A DNA stretch of 64,000 bases from Globicatella sulfidifaciens DSM 15739. Its GTDB lineage: Bacteria > Bacillota > Bacilli > Lactobacillales > Aerococcaceae. This document shows, piece by piece, positions 50,698 through 60,352 of the stretch. Made by a program: the position numbers and the translations under genes. The stretch is taken from the NCBI RefSeq assembly GCF_900167405.1, contig NZ_FUWO01000002.1:62001-126000 (forward strand), given 5' to 3'. Every line of letters starts with the position of its first letter. Positions within the stretch are counted from its first letter, which is position 1. The notes below the pieces were generated by a model, which worked only from the letters and a program-made list of their open reading frames with translations, did not search any database and was not told where the DNA came from.

Positions 50698-51532
50698 AAA
50701 TAATTTTTTGGTAAATAAAGTTTTTCGTTATATTGTGTTAATTATTTTATCAATCCTTTGTTTGTTCTCTTTTTATATTTTGTTAATTAGTTCTACACGT
50801 TCTCACGCTGATTTACAAAAAGGCTTCTCAGCTTTACCAGGAGAATTCTTTTGGGAAAATTTAAAGAAAGTTGCTAATGACGGTACTTTCCCAATGTTTA
50901 GAGGGATTTTGAATAGTGTTTGGGTTTCTTCTGCGGTAGCGGTAATCTGTACCTATTTTTCAGCCTTAACAGCTTATGGTATCTATCGTTATGATTTTAA
51001 ATTAAAAAAATTAGCTTTTACATTTATTATGGCAATTTTAGTCATGCCAACTCAAGTAACGGCGATGGGATTCTTACGTTTAATTACTAATATGAAATTA
51101 AATGATACTTTATGGCCATTAATTATACCTTCAATTGCTTCTCCAGCTGTTTTCTATTTTATGTACAGTTATTTACAAGCTTCCTTATCACTATCAATTG
51201 TTGAGGCGGCTCGTATAGATGGATGTGGAGAGTTTGCTATCTTTAATCGGATTGTGTTGCCGATAATGAAGCCGGCGATTGCGGTTCAAGCCATTTTCGT
51301 TTTCGTAGGAGCATGGAATAATTACTTTATTCCAGCATTGATTATTGACTCAAAAGACAAAATGACTGTGCCAGTTTTAATTGCGACTTTACGTGGAGCG
51401 GACTTTATGAACTTCGATATGGCGAAGGTTTATATGATGATTGTGGTTGCTATCATTCCTATTGTGATTGTTTATCTGTTGCTATCTAAGTACATCATTG
51501 CTGGTGTTACTTTAGGAAGTGTGAAGGAATAA
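50687..51532 (+). CDS. CUT1 ABC transporter permease (MalG type)
   Basis: A 281-residue permease with about six membrane segments, EAA loop EAARIDGCGEFAIF then LPIMKP, and the closing AGVTLGSVKE typical of MalG subunits. AAAGGAG inside the end of the first permease gene serves as its ribosome site. It is followed after 30 bases by the broken GH16 gene. Confidence 0.92.
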   Translation: MQNKNNFLVNKVFRYIVLIILSILCLFSFYILLISSTRSHADLQKGFSALPGEFFWENLKKVANDGTFPMFRGILNSVWVSSAVAVICTYFSALTAYGIYRYDFKLKKLAFTFIMAILVMPTQVTAMGFLRLITNMKLNDTLWPLIIPSIASPAVFYFMYSYLQASLSLSIVEAARIDGCGEFAIFNRIVLPIMKPAIAVQAIFVFVGAWNNYFIPALIIDSKDKMTVPVLIATLRGADFMNFDMAKVYMMIVVAIIPIVIVYLLLSKYIIAGVTLGSVKE

Positions 51533-51561
51533 AAATATATAGATAAAGGGGTCTGTTATAG

Positions 51562-53972
51562 GTGAAAAAAGTTCAAAAAAATGGTTGTCTTTATTATCGG
51601 TTATGGCATTAGGTAGTTTAACACCGATTAATATCTTAGCAGAGGATTCAACAAGTGTGGAAGAAACATCGATTGAAACACAAGCAGTTAAATCAGACGA
51701 TTCAACAACGACAGAAAGCTCAAATGAAGGAACATCTAAAGTGGAATACGCTAGTGAGTACCTTGAAAAATACCAAGAGCAAGGAGTTAACTTTGAAGAG
51801 TATGACTTTGTATGGGGCGATGAATTTGAGGGAGATCAGCTAAATCGTGATGATTGGAATGTTGAATTGCATGAGCCAGGTTGGGTGAACGAAGAGTGGC
51901 AAGAATATATTGATGATGAAAAAGTTTTACAAGTAAATGATGGAAAATTAGTAATTCAACCAGTAAAAGAGTCGGTTGATGGTTAAGACCTGTATTATTC
52001 TGGTCGTGTTAATACACAAAACAAACAAAATTTTAAATATGGTTTTTTTGAAGCAAAAGTAAGAGTCCCTAAAGGGCAAGGCTATCTACCAGCATTTTGG
52101 TTGATGTCTGCAGATGAAAATGTCTATGGACAATGGCCGCGTTGTGGTGAAATTGATATCATGGAAGTACATGGTAGTGATACGACTAAAAGTTATGGCA
52201 CAATCCATTACGGTAATCCACATCGTGAAAGTCAAGGTGAAATCCAACTGACTGAAGGGGATTTTAGTGAAGAGTATCATATATTTGCTCTCGAATGGTT
52301 ACCTGGAAAAATCAATTGGTTTGTCGATGGACAACTGATTCATTCTGAAAGCGAATGGTATTCAAAAACCGAAGGACAAGGTGAAATTACCTACCCTGCG
52401 CCATTTGATTCAGAATTTTATGTGATTTTAAATTTAGCAGTAGGTGGTAGCTGGGTTGGCTATCCAGACGATTCAACCGAATTTGAAGGTCAATCCTATG
52501 ATATTGATTATGTCAGAGTCTATCAAAAAGAAGCTTATGATGAAAATGTTCAAAAACCTACACAAGAATTTGCTGCACGTGAAGCCGATGAATCAGGTAA
52601 TTATATTGTTAATGGTGATTTTTCAGAAAGTGAAGAATTATCGGATGAAGACAATTGGATTTTCCTGACGACGCAAGGTGGCGAGGCAGAAGCGAGTATT
52701 GCGGATAATCAGTTATCGATTAATACCACTGCTAATGGTGAGGTGGATTATAGTGTTCAGTTAGTTCAAGATCATTTGCCAATGGAACAAAATTATCAAT
52801 ACCAAGTTAGCTTTACGGCATGGAGTGACCAAGAACGTTTGGGTAGAGTGAATGTAACTGGTCCAGATAATGGTTATATTCGATATTTTGAGGATCAAGA
52901 ATTTGAATTAACCTCAGAGCCCCAGACGTTTGAGTTTGAATTTGCAATGAATGAAGCTTCAGATGAAAATGGACGATTAGAATTTAATTTAGGTGGTTAC
53001 GATGAAGCCACTCCATTTTACTTAAAAGACGTCAGTGTGAAGCGTTTAGAGAAAACTGAAGGTTCTGAAACGACAGAAGGTAAAACCGTATTATCAGATG
53101 GCAACTATGTTTATAATGGCAAATTCCAAGAAGGCGATTATCATATTGGTTTCTGGCAATGGGATGGTGGTGCCATAGAAGAAGCTATTTCACCTTTGGA
53201 AGACGGTCGCCGTTTAATTGTTGCTGGTGGCAAGACGAGTACTTTACTTCAAGAACAGTTACCATTAGATGCAGGGGTAGAATATGAATTTTCACTAGAT
53301 GTTGAAGCTGAAGAAAACTTCACATTAAAAGGCAAGATAGGTGAATCTGAATTCGAGTTACCTGTAGAAAAAGGGTTAAATCCTTATCGTTATAGTTTTA
53401 CCTTAGAGGAAGAACAACTCAATAATACCGATTTAACGTTAACTTTTGATAATGTGAATGAAGTCAGAGTCGATAATGTAAAAGTGCAAGAAAATCGTTT
53501 AATTAAAAATGGTAGCTTTAATGCTGGCTTAACAGGTTATAATTCTTTTATTGATGCTTCTGCTAATGCAACGGTTGTGGTGGATAGCTTGAATGAGGAC
53601 AATGCAGCTGATTTTACGATTTATAATACCGGTGACCAGGCATGGAAAATTCAATTGATTCAAGAACAAGTTCCTTTAATAAAAGGGAAGTCATATCGCT
53701 TAACCTTCAAGGCCAAAAGTAGTGTAGAACGTAGTATTATGTATGCTTTGCAACGAGATGGGAAAGCAGATGACGTATGGACGACTTATTTGCCGGAACA
53801 GATTGTACCGTTAAAAGCTGACTATCAAGAGTATCGATATGAATTTACGATGGAAGAACCCGATGATTTGAAAGCAATGTTGAGTATTTCGTTAGGTGCC
53901 GTGGAAGATAAAGTCATCGAACAAGAACATCGCGTAGTGATTGACGATATTGAATTAGAAGAAGTAAACTAA
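51562..53972 (+). pseudogene. Secreted GH16 beta-glucanase with CBM-like repeats, interrupted by a stop codon
   Basis: The gene would encode an extracellular endo-beta-glucanase (laminarinase or lichenase). The signal peptide (SLLSVMALGSLTP, cleavage near ILA/ED) has lost its start: the likely GTG at 51562 is out of frame because an A run at 51565-51570 seems one base short. An in-frame TAA at 51984-51986 (a probable CAA to TAA change) splits the GH16 domain after SVDG. Past it come YYSGRV, the catalytic GEIDIMEVHG near 52149 with both glutamates, and three domains of about 130-160 residues each starting like NGDFSE, NGKFQEG and NGSFNAG, which look like CBM4/9-type modules. It ends at 53972. 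It is probably inactive unless suppressed. Confidence 0.85.
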
Positions 53973-54011
53973 AAGATAAGACAATAAATGGAATGAAGTT
54001 GAGGTGTCAAA

Positions 54012-54755
54012 ATGAACCCGTTGAATGATAAATGGATTATGAATTCTGATTTAGAACAAATCGGGATAAAGCACCGCAAATTATCGGAAGAGTATTTATT
54101 TTATAAAGCGGTAGCAGATGGCAATTTGGGTGTGATAGATAAAAATTTACGAGCAAATAAATTTATTGAAGCTGAAGGCGTAGGTAAACTATCCAAAAAT
54201 CCTTTAGTAAATATCAAATATCATTTTGTCATCACTGCCGCTATGGTGACACGATACTGTAGTAATTATGGAATGGAACCTGAACGAGCTTTTCGTTTAA
54301 GTGATTATTATATTCAAAAGTTAGATAATTTACAAACGATTGAAGAAGTTCATGAGCTTCATGATGAGATGGTTTGGGATTTTACCAATAAAATGCGAAT
54401 GCTAAAAATTAGCGATAAAATTTCTAAACATGTCGTAGAGTGTAAAAATTATATCTATATGCATATTCAAGATCGAATTTTAGTAGAGGATATTGCATTA
54501 GAATTGGATGTAACATCGAGCTATTTATCTAGATTGTTTAAAGCGGAAATGGGAATGCCAATCAGTAAATATATTAATCAACAAAAAATAAAATTGGCAA
54601 TGAATTTATTAAGGTATTCTGATGAGTCCGTATTGGAGATCGCGAACAAATTTTCATTTTCATCTCAGAGTCATTTTATTAAGCATTTTAAAGAAATTGT
54701 GGGCATAACGCCTAAGAAATTTCGTGATAAATACTATATGACGTTAGAAAGATAG
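54012..54755 (+). CDS. AraC-family regulator
   Basis: A 247-residue regulator with two C-terminal AraC-type helix-turn-helix motifs (ILVEDIALELDVTSSYLSRLFK, in part, from about residue 155, and SVLEIANKFSFSSQSHFIKHFK, in part, to about 235, then GITPKKFRDKY). The N-terminal 140 residues carry no recognisable cupin and resemble the helical N-domains of some sugar-responsive AraC proteins. Its place between GH16 and GH3 suggests that it activates the beta-glucan operon, whose promoter has no clear -35. GAGGTG precedes the ATG. Confidence 0.85.
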   Translation: MNPLNDKWIMNSDLEQIGIKHRKLSEEYLFYKAVADGNLGVIDKNLRANKFIEAEGVGKLSKNPLVNIKYHFVITAAMVTRYCSNYGMEPERAFRLSDYYIQKLDNLQTIEEVHELHDEMVWDFTNKMRMLKISDKISKHVVECKNYIYMHIQDRILVEDIALELDVTSSYLSRLFKAEMGMPISKYINQQKIKLAMNLLRYSDESVLEIANKFSFSSQSHFIKHFKEIVGITPKKFRDKYYMTLER

Positions 54756-54788
54756 TTAAAAATGTGAGTGAAAGTTAGGAGGAAACCA

Positions 54789-57158
54789 ATGTCTAACCAA
54801 GATAATGTAAGTGAATTGGTACAACATATAAATATTAAAGAGGGCATTTTAGGTGAAAAAAATTTTAACACGAAAATGTCAGCATTACTAAGACAAGCTG
54901 CTGCAGAAAGTATAGTTCTATTGGAAAATGAGGGTGTATTACCTTTAAAAGCAAATAACAAATTAGCGGTTTTTGGACGTTCTCAAATAGACTATTTTTA
55001 TGTAGGATATGGGTCTGGTGGAGAAGTCAATCCACCTTATTTAGTCAATGTTATTCAGGGATTAGAAGAAAAAGATTTATTATTAAATAAAGTATTAATA
55101 AAAAAATATCAAACATTTTCTGCTAATAATATAGTAGAAGATGGTATTTGGGGACAATGGCCACGCTTCTTAGAGGAAATGACGTTAACGAATGAAGAAG
55201 TAAAGTCAGCTAGCGAAGATTCCGAAATTGCATTAATAGTGATTGGACGCGCGGCTGGTGAAGATCGTGAAAATGTCTTGGAAGAAGGTAGCTATTATTT
55301 AACTCAAAAAGAAAAGCAAATGATTGATCAAGTGACCCATTATTTTGAAAAAGTCATTTTAGTTATCAATAGTGGAAATGTCATCGACTTATCCTGGACG
55401 GAAAACTATGCCTTTTCAGCTATATTATTTGCTTGGCAAGGTGGTATGGAAAGTGGCAATGCGATTGCGGATGTTTTGATGGGAGATGTGAATCCTTCAG
55501 CTAAACTGCCAGACACGATTGCGCGTCATTACGAAGATTATCCAAGTGCTAAACAGTTTGGTCATGAAGAGTATGTAGAATATGTAGAGGATATCTATGT
55601 CGGATACCGTTATTTTGAAACATTCCATCCTGAAAAAGTTATTTATCCATTTGGTTATGGGTTAAGTTATACTCAGTTTGCTATGGATTCAGAATTATTA
55701 GTAAATGATAAAAGTGTGACGATTAATGTTTCTGTGACTAATATTGGAGAAATGCCGGGTAAAGAGGTGGTTCAAGTCTATCATGAGCCTCCACAAGGAA
55801 AATTAGGAAAACCTAAACGCAATTTAATTGAATTTCAAAAAACAGAGCTTCTTCAACCTGGTGAAACAGAGAATTTGAATTTTGAAATTAAACTACAAGA
55901 CTTAGCTTCCTATGATGATAGTGGTGTAACAGGTCATCCATTTAGCTATGTTCTTGAGGCGGGAGAGTATCAATTTTATGTGGGCGATAGTCTAATAAAC
56001 TTAGAATTGGTGGGCAATTATCATTTAGAAAAATTATTAGTAATTCAAAAATTGAAACAAATTGCCGCTCCCGTGGAAAATTTTAATCGTTTAGTTGCTA
56101 CGTTGGAAGAAGGACAATTGGTTGAAACTTATCAACCCGTAACTTTACAAAAAGAATCAGTAAAGGAAAGAGTGTTGCAGCATCTGGAAAGTTTATCAGA
56201 AGTAAGTTCTGAAGAGACTTTCTTAGATACCGGTAAAACAGTATCAGAGTTGATTCATTCTTTTTCTAAAGAAGAGTTAGACGCCTTAACGCGCGGTGAA
56301 GGACCAATGAATAGCTCCTTTGGTCCGAAAGGGAATGCTGGAATGTTTGGTGGAACGATTGAATCATTACGTCAAAAAGGAATTCCTCCGGTTATTACCA
56401 CAGATGGTCCAGCAGGTATTCGCTTAAATTATTACGCTTCACTTTTACCTTGTGGTACTGCTTTTGCAAGTACGTGGAATTTAGAATTACTGGAAGGGAT
56501 AGGGATTGAATTTGGAAAAGAATTACTGGACTTAGGTTCCGATATGATTTTAGCACCAGGGATGAATATCCATCGAAATCCTTTAGGTGGGCGAAACTTT
56601 GAGTATTTTTCAGAGGATCCTTATTTAACAGGTAAAATGGCTGCAAGTTATGTTATCGGGGTGCAAAGTAATCAAGTTGCAGCTTGCCCAAAACATTTTG
56701 CATGTAATAATCAAGAAACAAATCGAAATTATAATGACTCGCGCGTATCGGAACGTGCTTTGCGTGAGATTTATTTAAAAGGCTTTGAAATTTGCGTGAA
56801 GGAATCTAATCCTTACTCAATCATGTCGTCATATAATAAGATAAATGGGGTATGGGCTCATTATCATTTTGATTTAGCAACAGAAATTTTACGTAATGAA
56901 TGGAAATATCAAGGGTGTATCTTAACTGATTGGTGGATGCGAATGGCTAAAGATCCAAATTTCGAACATGTTGAAAACAATGCTTATCGAGTCAGAGCAC
57001 AAGTTGATATTTTAATGCCTGGTGGAAAAGATTTTGTAACGAAGGAATCTGATGATTCTTTAATTCAATCGCTAGAGCATCTCGATGGAATTACTTTAAA
57101 AGAAGTGCAACATTCAGCTTTGAATGTTTTAAATCTAATACAAAAAATAAAAGGCTAG
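54789..57158 (+). CDS. GH3 beta-glucosidase with permuted domain order
   Basis: A cytoplasmic enzyme of about 789 residues that hydrolyses beta-gluco-oligosaccharides. The order is reversed compared with usual GH3: the alpha/beta sandwich domain comes first (AAAESIVLLENEGVLPL near 38), then a fibronectin-III-like part (SVTNIGEMPGKEVVQVY near 320), and the TIM-barrel catalytic domain last (DGPAGIR near 538, CPKHFACNNQE near 636). The nucleophile aspartate is in ILTDWWM near 714. Such permutation is known in a GH3 branch of rumen and gut bacteria. I chose ATG 54789 after AGGAGG over the GTG at 54768. Confidence 0.92.
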   Translation: MSNQDNVSELVQHINIKEGILGEKNFNTKMSALLRQAAAESIVLLENEGVLPLKANNKLAVFGRSQIDYFYVGYGSGGEVNPPYLVNVIQGLEEKDLLLNKVLIKKYQTFSANNIVEDGIWGQWPRFLEEMTLTNEEVKSASEDSEIALIVIGRAAGEDRENVLEEGSYYLTQKEKQMIDQVTHYFEKVILVINSGNVIDLSWTENYAFSAILFAWQGGMESGNAIADVLMGDVNPSAKLPDTIARHYEDYPSAKQFGHEEYVEYVEDIYVGYRYFETFHPEKVIYPFGYGLSYTQFAMDSELLVNDKSVTINVSVTNIGEMPGKEVVQVYHEPPQGKLGKPKRNLIEFQKTELLQPGETENLNFEIKLQDLASYDDSGVTGHPFSYVLEAGEYQFYVGDSLINLELVGNYHLEKLLVIQKLKQIAAPVENFNRLVATLEEGQLVETYQPVTLQKESVKERVLQHLESLSEVSSEETFLDTGKTVSELIHSFSKEELDALTRGEGPMNSSFGPKGNAGMFGGTIESLRQKGIPPVITTDGPAGIRLNYYASLLPCGTAFASTWNLELLEGIGIEFGKELLDLGSDMILAPGMNIHRNPLGGRNFEYFSEDPYLTGKMAASYVIGVQSNQVAACPKHFACNNQETNRNYNDSRVSERALREIYLKGFEICVKESNPYSIMSSYNKINGVWAHYHFDLATEILRNEWKYQGCILTDWWMRMAKDPNFEHVENNAYRVRAQVDILMPGGKDFVTKESDDSLIQSLEHLDGITLKEVQHSALNVLNLIQKIKG

Positions 57159-57482
57159 GTTAATTGAAAGCCTATGTGAATAAACTTAGGTTATATATTA
57201 TTTATTGATTTTCTCAAAAAGAAGCTACTAATTTTAGTAAGAAAAATGGTTCTACAACTTGTAGCGGGATAAATGATAAAAAATGAGCTCTAAGGCAAGT
57301 AATGTTGGTAAATAGTAAGGCTCTATATTTTTTTGTGTACAACTTAATTTTTAGAGGAAATCACGGACTTTTTGCATATAAAAATAGCGCTGGTGAAGCT
57401 TCCGCCAACACTAAAAATTATAGAACCTAATTTTAACAACGTTGAGTGGACGTAATCCTTGTACTGAAAACAAGGCACTACG
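57159..57482. other. Intergenic stretch between GH3 and the Nudix gene
   Basis: About 320 bases with no credible gene. A GH3 terminator lies at the right edge (57434-57500). The part 57180-57400 is AT-rich with no clear promoter, repeat or RNA gene that I can support. Confidence 0.55.
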
Positions 57483-57500
57483 TTATTCAACGTTGTTATT
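57434..57500 (+). terminator. Large hairpin overlapping the Nudix 3' end
   Basis: TAACAACGTTGA (57434-57445) is a perfect complement of 57487-57498, with an inner stem (ACGTA and TCCTTGT with ACAAGG and TACGT). A T-rich tail follows on the + strand, so it terminates the GH3 transcript, and its right arm is the last codons of the convergent Nudix gene. Confidence 0.75.
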
Positions 57501-58106
57501 TTTGTTTTGAGTGATAATTTGCGTGAAACGATGGGTGAATTGAGCTGTCATTCCCCAGATTGTTTCATCTGTTAAATCATAAAAAGGAATCGCATTACTA
57601 CGTTGCGAAAAGCGATATTGTTTGCCATTACGGATTTTATTAAATGGAAAATCCTCATTAGGGACGATTTCTGACGCTAATTGATAGTATCTAGGTGGAT
57701 GATTAATTAAGTCTTTTAAAGAAACGGAAAATATTTTAGCAACTTCTTCATTGGGGGTAATTTGTTGATAATTGTCTATCAAAAGTCTGCCGACAAAACA
57801 ATGAATGGTCGCTTGACCATTCACGATATAATCGATTTCTCCTAGAATTTGGATTTGGTTTTCTGAGATGTTTAATTCTTCAGTCGTTTCGCGGATCGCT
57901 GCTTGGACAAGTGATTCATTGGCTTCAACTGCTCCACCAGGAAAGGAAACATCACCAGGTTGCGGCACTTGTTCACTTCGGACTTCATATAAGACATGCC
58001 ATTCGTTCTTTACTTTAATTAAAGGCAATAAGACAGCATATATACGTTTTTGACTAATGGGTTTTGCTTGATAGCTGATTAACGCTTGTTCAATAATATT
58101 TAACAT
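57483..58106 (-). CDS. Nudix hydrolase, CoA pyrophosphatase type
   Basis: A 207-residue Nudix protein. The Nudix box is GGAVEANE then RETTEEL near residues 57-80, with the glycine of the usual EExGU replaced by asparagine. The preceding RSEQVPQPGDVSFPGG matches the signature of the NudL/UPF0035 group, which hydrolyses CoA and acyl-CoA. AAAGGAG precedes the ATG. It is convergent with GH3 and ends inside the shared hairpin. It marks the change from sugar-utilisation to housekeeping genes. Confidence 0.88.
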   Translation of the reverse strand: MLNIIEQALISYQAKPISQKRIYAVLLPLIKVKNEWHVLYEVRSEQVPQPGDVSFPGGAVEANESLVQAAIRETTEELNISENQIQILGEIDYIVNGQATIHCFVGRLLIDNYQQITPNEEVAKIFSVSLKDLINHPPRYYQLASEIVPNEDFPFNKIRNGKQYRFSQRSNAIPFYDLTDETIWGMTAQFTHRFTQIITQNKNNNVE

Positions 58107-58434
58107 GGCGACTCCTTTCTAATTCGAAATACATTAATCTCATCTTATCGGAAACAAATTTTAAAGTCAAATAGACAGTTTGAATCACTTCGTGCTAAGA
58201 TTGAAAAAAGTAATATGAAGGAACAATTGAACATTTTATGAATTCAAATGAGGCTTAGCTAGTGCGCTTCGCTTGTTTACCATTGTCACCCTGTTCGATT
58301 TCTTCAAAATTGTCCAGTCTAACAGCGGGTAAGACCTTATCCATAACATAATGTTCGGTAAAATTAAGAGAAACAGAGACAATCAGAAGGGTGTGAAATG
58401 ACCTTCTAAATATATATTGCGAGGAGTGAGGCAG
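58107..58434. other. Intergenic stretch with a possible remnant frame
   Basis: About 330 bases between divergent genes. A reverse-strand frame ending at 58255 (last residues DNFEEIEQGDNGKQAKRTS) has a hydrophilic tail unlike random AT-rich sequence and could be the end of a lost gene, but it has no ribosome site and runs into the pgeF start. No clear promoter consensus is seen for pgeF. Confidence 0.35.
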
Positions 58435-59178
58435 ATGATTATTAAACAACCGTCAAAAAAATTAAACAACTATCAAATTATCCATGCAATTGGAGGGAGT
58501 GAGCTAAATTTTAAACAATCAGTTGGCGAAGAAGTTTATCGTCAATCTTTAAATAAAATATTAAATGCGTTAAACATAGAGCCAAAGCAAGTTCATCATG
58601 GTAACCAAGTGCATGGTGCAAATGTAGAGATTGTCAATGCAGATAAAGGTGAACATCCTCTGTTTGCAGGTTATCCACTGTCACCAGAAACAGATGGCTT
58701 TATTACAGCTGAAGCCGGTGTAGCTCTTTTAGTACGGATGGCGGATTGTACACCGATTGTTATTTATGATCCTATCAGTAAGGTAATAGCAGCCCTTCAT
58801 TCGGGTTGGCGTGGTACCGTTCAAAAAATTAGTCAGCAAGCGATTGTTAAGATGGTTAATCATTTTGGAACCGATGTCTCTGATTTAATTGCTTATGTCG
58901 GTCCTTCAATTGACCAAGAGCATTATGAGGTAGGTTCAGAAGTTTATGAGGCTTTTGAAGCAATTGGTAATCGCGATCGTTATTTTAAAGCAAAAGGTGA
59001 CAAATACATTTTAGATATGATCCAGGCCAATATTGAAGTTTTAAAATTAGCGGGTGTAAAAATAGAAAATATTGATTTTTCTACCGAGTCAACATTTGTG
59101 AGTGAAAGACTTCATTCAGCTAGAAAAGAAGGTAAAGATTACCAATTAAATGCCTTACTAGTCATGCTGCCTTCATAA
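58435..59178 (+). CDS. pgeF: PgeF, laccase-domain protein (YfiH/peptidoglycan editing factor family)
   Basis: A 247-residue member of the YfiH/DUF152 family, named polyphenol oxidase or purine nucleosidase in some annotations and peptidoglycan editing factor in E. coli. Its metal ligands are recognisable: QVHHGNQVHG near 47, VRMADCTPIVIYD near 101, LHSGWRGT near 121. I start at ATG 58435, seven bases after GAGTGAG. The neighbours do not clarify its role. Confidence 0.88.
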   Translation: MIIKQPSKKLNNYQIIHAIGGSELNFKQSVGEEVYRQSLNKILNALNIEPKQVHHGNQVHGANVEIVNADKGEHPLFAGYPLSPETDGFITAEAGVALLVRMADCTPIVIYDPISKVIAALHSGWRGTVQKISQQAIVKMVNHFGTDVSDLIAYVGPSIDQEHYEVGSEVYEAFEAIGNRDRYFKAKGDKYILDMIQANIEVLKLAGVKIENIDFSTESTFVSERLHSARKEGKDYQLNALLVMLPS

Positions 59179-59210
59179 AAATGAACTGATTATCCTGGGG
59201 TAAAATTTTT

Positions 59211-59239
59211 TTGAAAAATTAGATGAATTAGTATATCAT
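59211..59239 (+). promoter_or_regulatory. Promoter of the lactate-dehydrogenase-family gene
   Basis: TTGAAA (59211-59216), 17 bases, TATCAT (59234-59239), 30 bases before the chosen start. Confidence 0.6.
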
Positions 59240-59269
59240 TAAAATTAAAAAACGATGAGAGGCGATTGG

Positions 59270-60232
59270 ATGAAAACTCATAAATTAGCGATTATAGGTG
59301 TAGGACATGTGGGGACGCAAGTATTAGCAAGTGCGCTTCATTCCCATTTATTTTCAGAAATTATTTTAATTGATCCCCGTACAGAATTGGCTACTGGTGA
59401 GGCGTTGGATCAGGCCCATGCGACAGGATTATTAAGTCGGCATAATACTAAAATCTATGTGGGACAATATAGTGATTTAATCGATGTCGATATTTGTATT
59501 ATTGCAGCGTCCTATGTTTATCCCAATGGTGAACTACCAGAAGATCGACAAGCGTTGTTAACTCAAAATGCCAATATTATTCGAGAAATTATGACGAATA
59601 TTACTCAGGTTACTCATGAGCCAATTTTATTATTTATTACAAACCCTGCTGATACAGTTGTGTATATGGCGGCCACCGAGTTTGACTATCCTAAAAATAA
59701 AGTGATTGGGACCGGTTGTAGTTTAGATTCCGCAAGACTGCGTTATATTTTAGCCCAGATGTATGATGTGGCACCCCATTCAGTGCAAGCTTATATGTTA
59801 GGTGAACATGGATATACTGCCTTTCCTGCTTTGAGTCATGCGAGTATTGCGGGGATTGGTTATCAACAACTAAAACAGTACTTTCCTAACATCACAGAAC
59901 GGAATCCAGATGAGATAAAGGAAAAGGTAGTATTAGCGGCTTACGATGTATTTAGAGCTAAAAACGGTGTCACCGATGCGGCTATCGCACAAGTAGCCAT
60001 CGATATTACACAATCTATTCTGTTAGATGATCACATGATTTATCCCGTAAGTACAGTAGTTGAAGCCAATGAATATCACTCAGAAGCGATTGCTTACAGT
60101 CTACCGACCATTATAGGAAAAGAAGGCATTGTAAAAGTCTTACCTATAGCACTTAATGAATGGGAGCAAGCAAAATTAAAAGAGTCTCTCATATCAATCC
60201 AAACGAATATTGATTTAGCTAAAAGGATATAG
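59270..60232 (+). CDS. Lactate/2-hydroxyacid dehydrogenase family (LDH/MDH superfamily)
   Basis: A 320-residue NAD-dependent 2-hydroxyacid dehydrogenase. It has GVGHVGTQV near 11, ITNPAD near 125, the substrate arginine in CSLDSARLRY near 149 and the catalytic histidine in MLGEHGYTAFP near 177. The substrate loop reads ASYVYPNGELPEDRQ and lacks the GxPRKPGxSR of true lactate or malate dehydrogenases, so it may be an L-2-hydroxyisocaproate dehydrogenase-like enzyme or act on a sugar acid. I start at ATG 59270 after GAGAGGCG. Confidence 0.8.
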   Translation: MKTHKLAIIGVGHVGTQVLASALHSHLFSEIILIDPRTELATGEALDQAHATGLLSRHNTKIYVGQYSDLIDVDICIIAASYVYPNGELPEDRQALLTQNANIIREIMTNITQVTHEPILLFITNPADTVVYMAATEFDYPKNKVIGTGCSLDSARLRYILAQMYDVAPHSVQAYMLGEHGYTAFPALSHASIAGIGYQQLKQYFPNITERNPDEIKEKVVLAAYDVFRAKNGVTDAAIAQVAIDITQSILLDDHMIYPVSTVVEANEYHSEAIAYSLPTIIGKEGIVKVLPIALNEWEQAKLKESLISIQTNIDLAKRI

Positions 60233-60235
60233 AAA

Positions 60236-60290
60236 GGGAGTGGGCAAGAAGTAGAAAATTGAATATTTTTCGCTTCGTCGGTCTACCCCC
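60236..60290. repeat. Dispersed hairpin repeat, copy A
   Basis: GGGAGTGGGCA (60236-60246) can pair with GGTCTACCCCC (60280-60290), and the inner GAAGTAGAAAAT pairs with ATTTTTCGCTTC. Two further copies lie at 63864-63918 and 63927-63981. Such GGGAGTGGG/TTCGTC hairpins recur in intergenic DNA of Lactobacillales. It starts right after the dehydrogenase stop codon and may end its transcript. Confidence 0.8.
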
Positions 60291-60352
60291 GCACAGTTGA
60301 GTAGGCCTCAAACAAGTCATTAAGACGCAGTTTGAGGCCACTCAACCACTGC
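60291..60352. repeat. Long inverted repeat bridging copy A and the 90-base repeats
   Basis: GCACAGTTGAGTAGGCCTC plus AAAC (60291-60313) is nearly complementary to GTTTGAGGCC-ACTCAACC-ACTGCG (60329-60352), which is part of the first 37-base repeat. The same 19-base left arm occurs at 63982-64000, so this unit is also dispersed. Confidence 0.65.

Noticed and set aside
58255-58449. Reverse-strand 64-residue frame between the Nudix gene and pgeF
   Set aside because: No ribosome site, it overlaps the start of pgeF and has no recognisable domain. The C-terminal part could be a gene remnant, noted under the intergenic entry.
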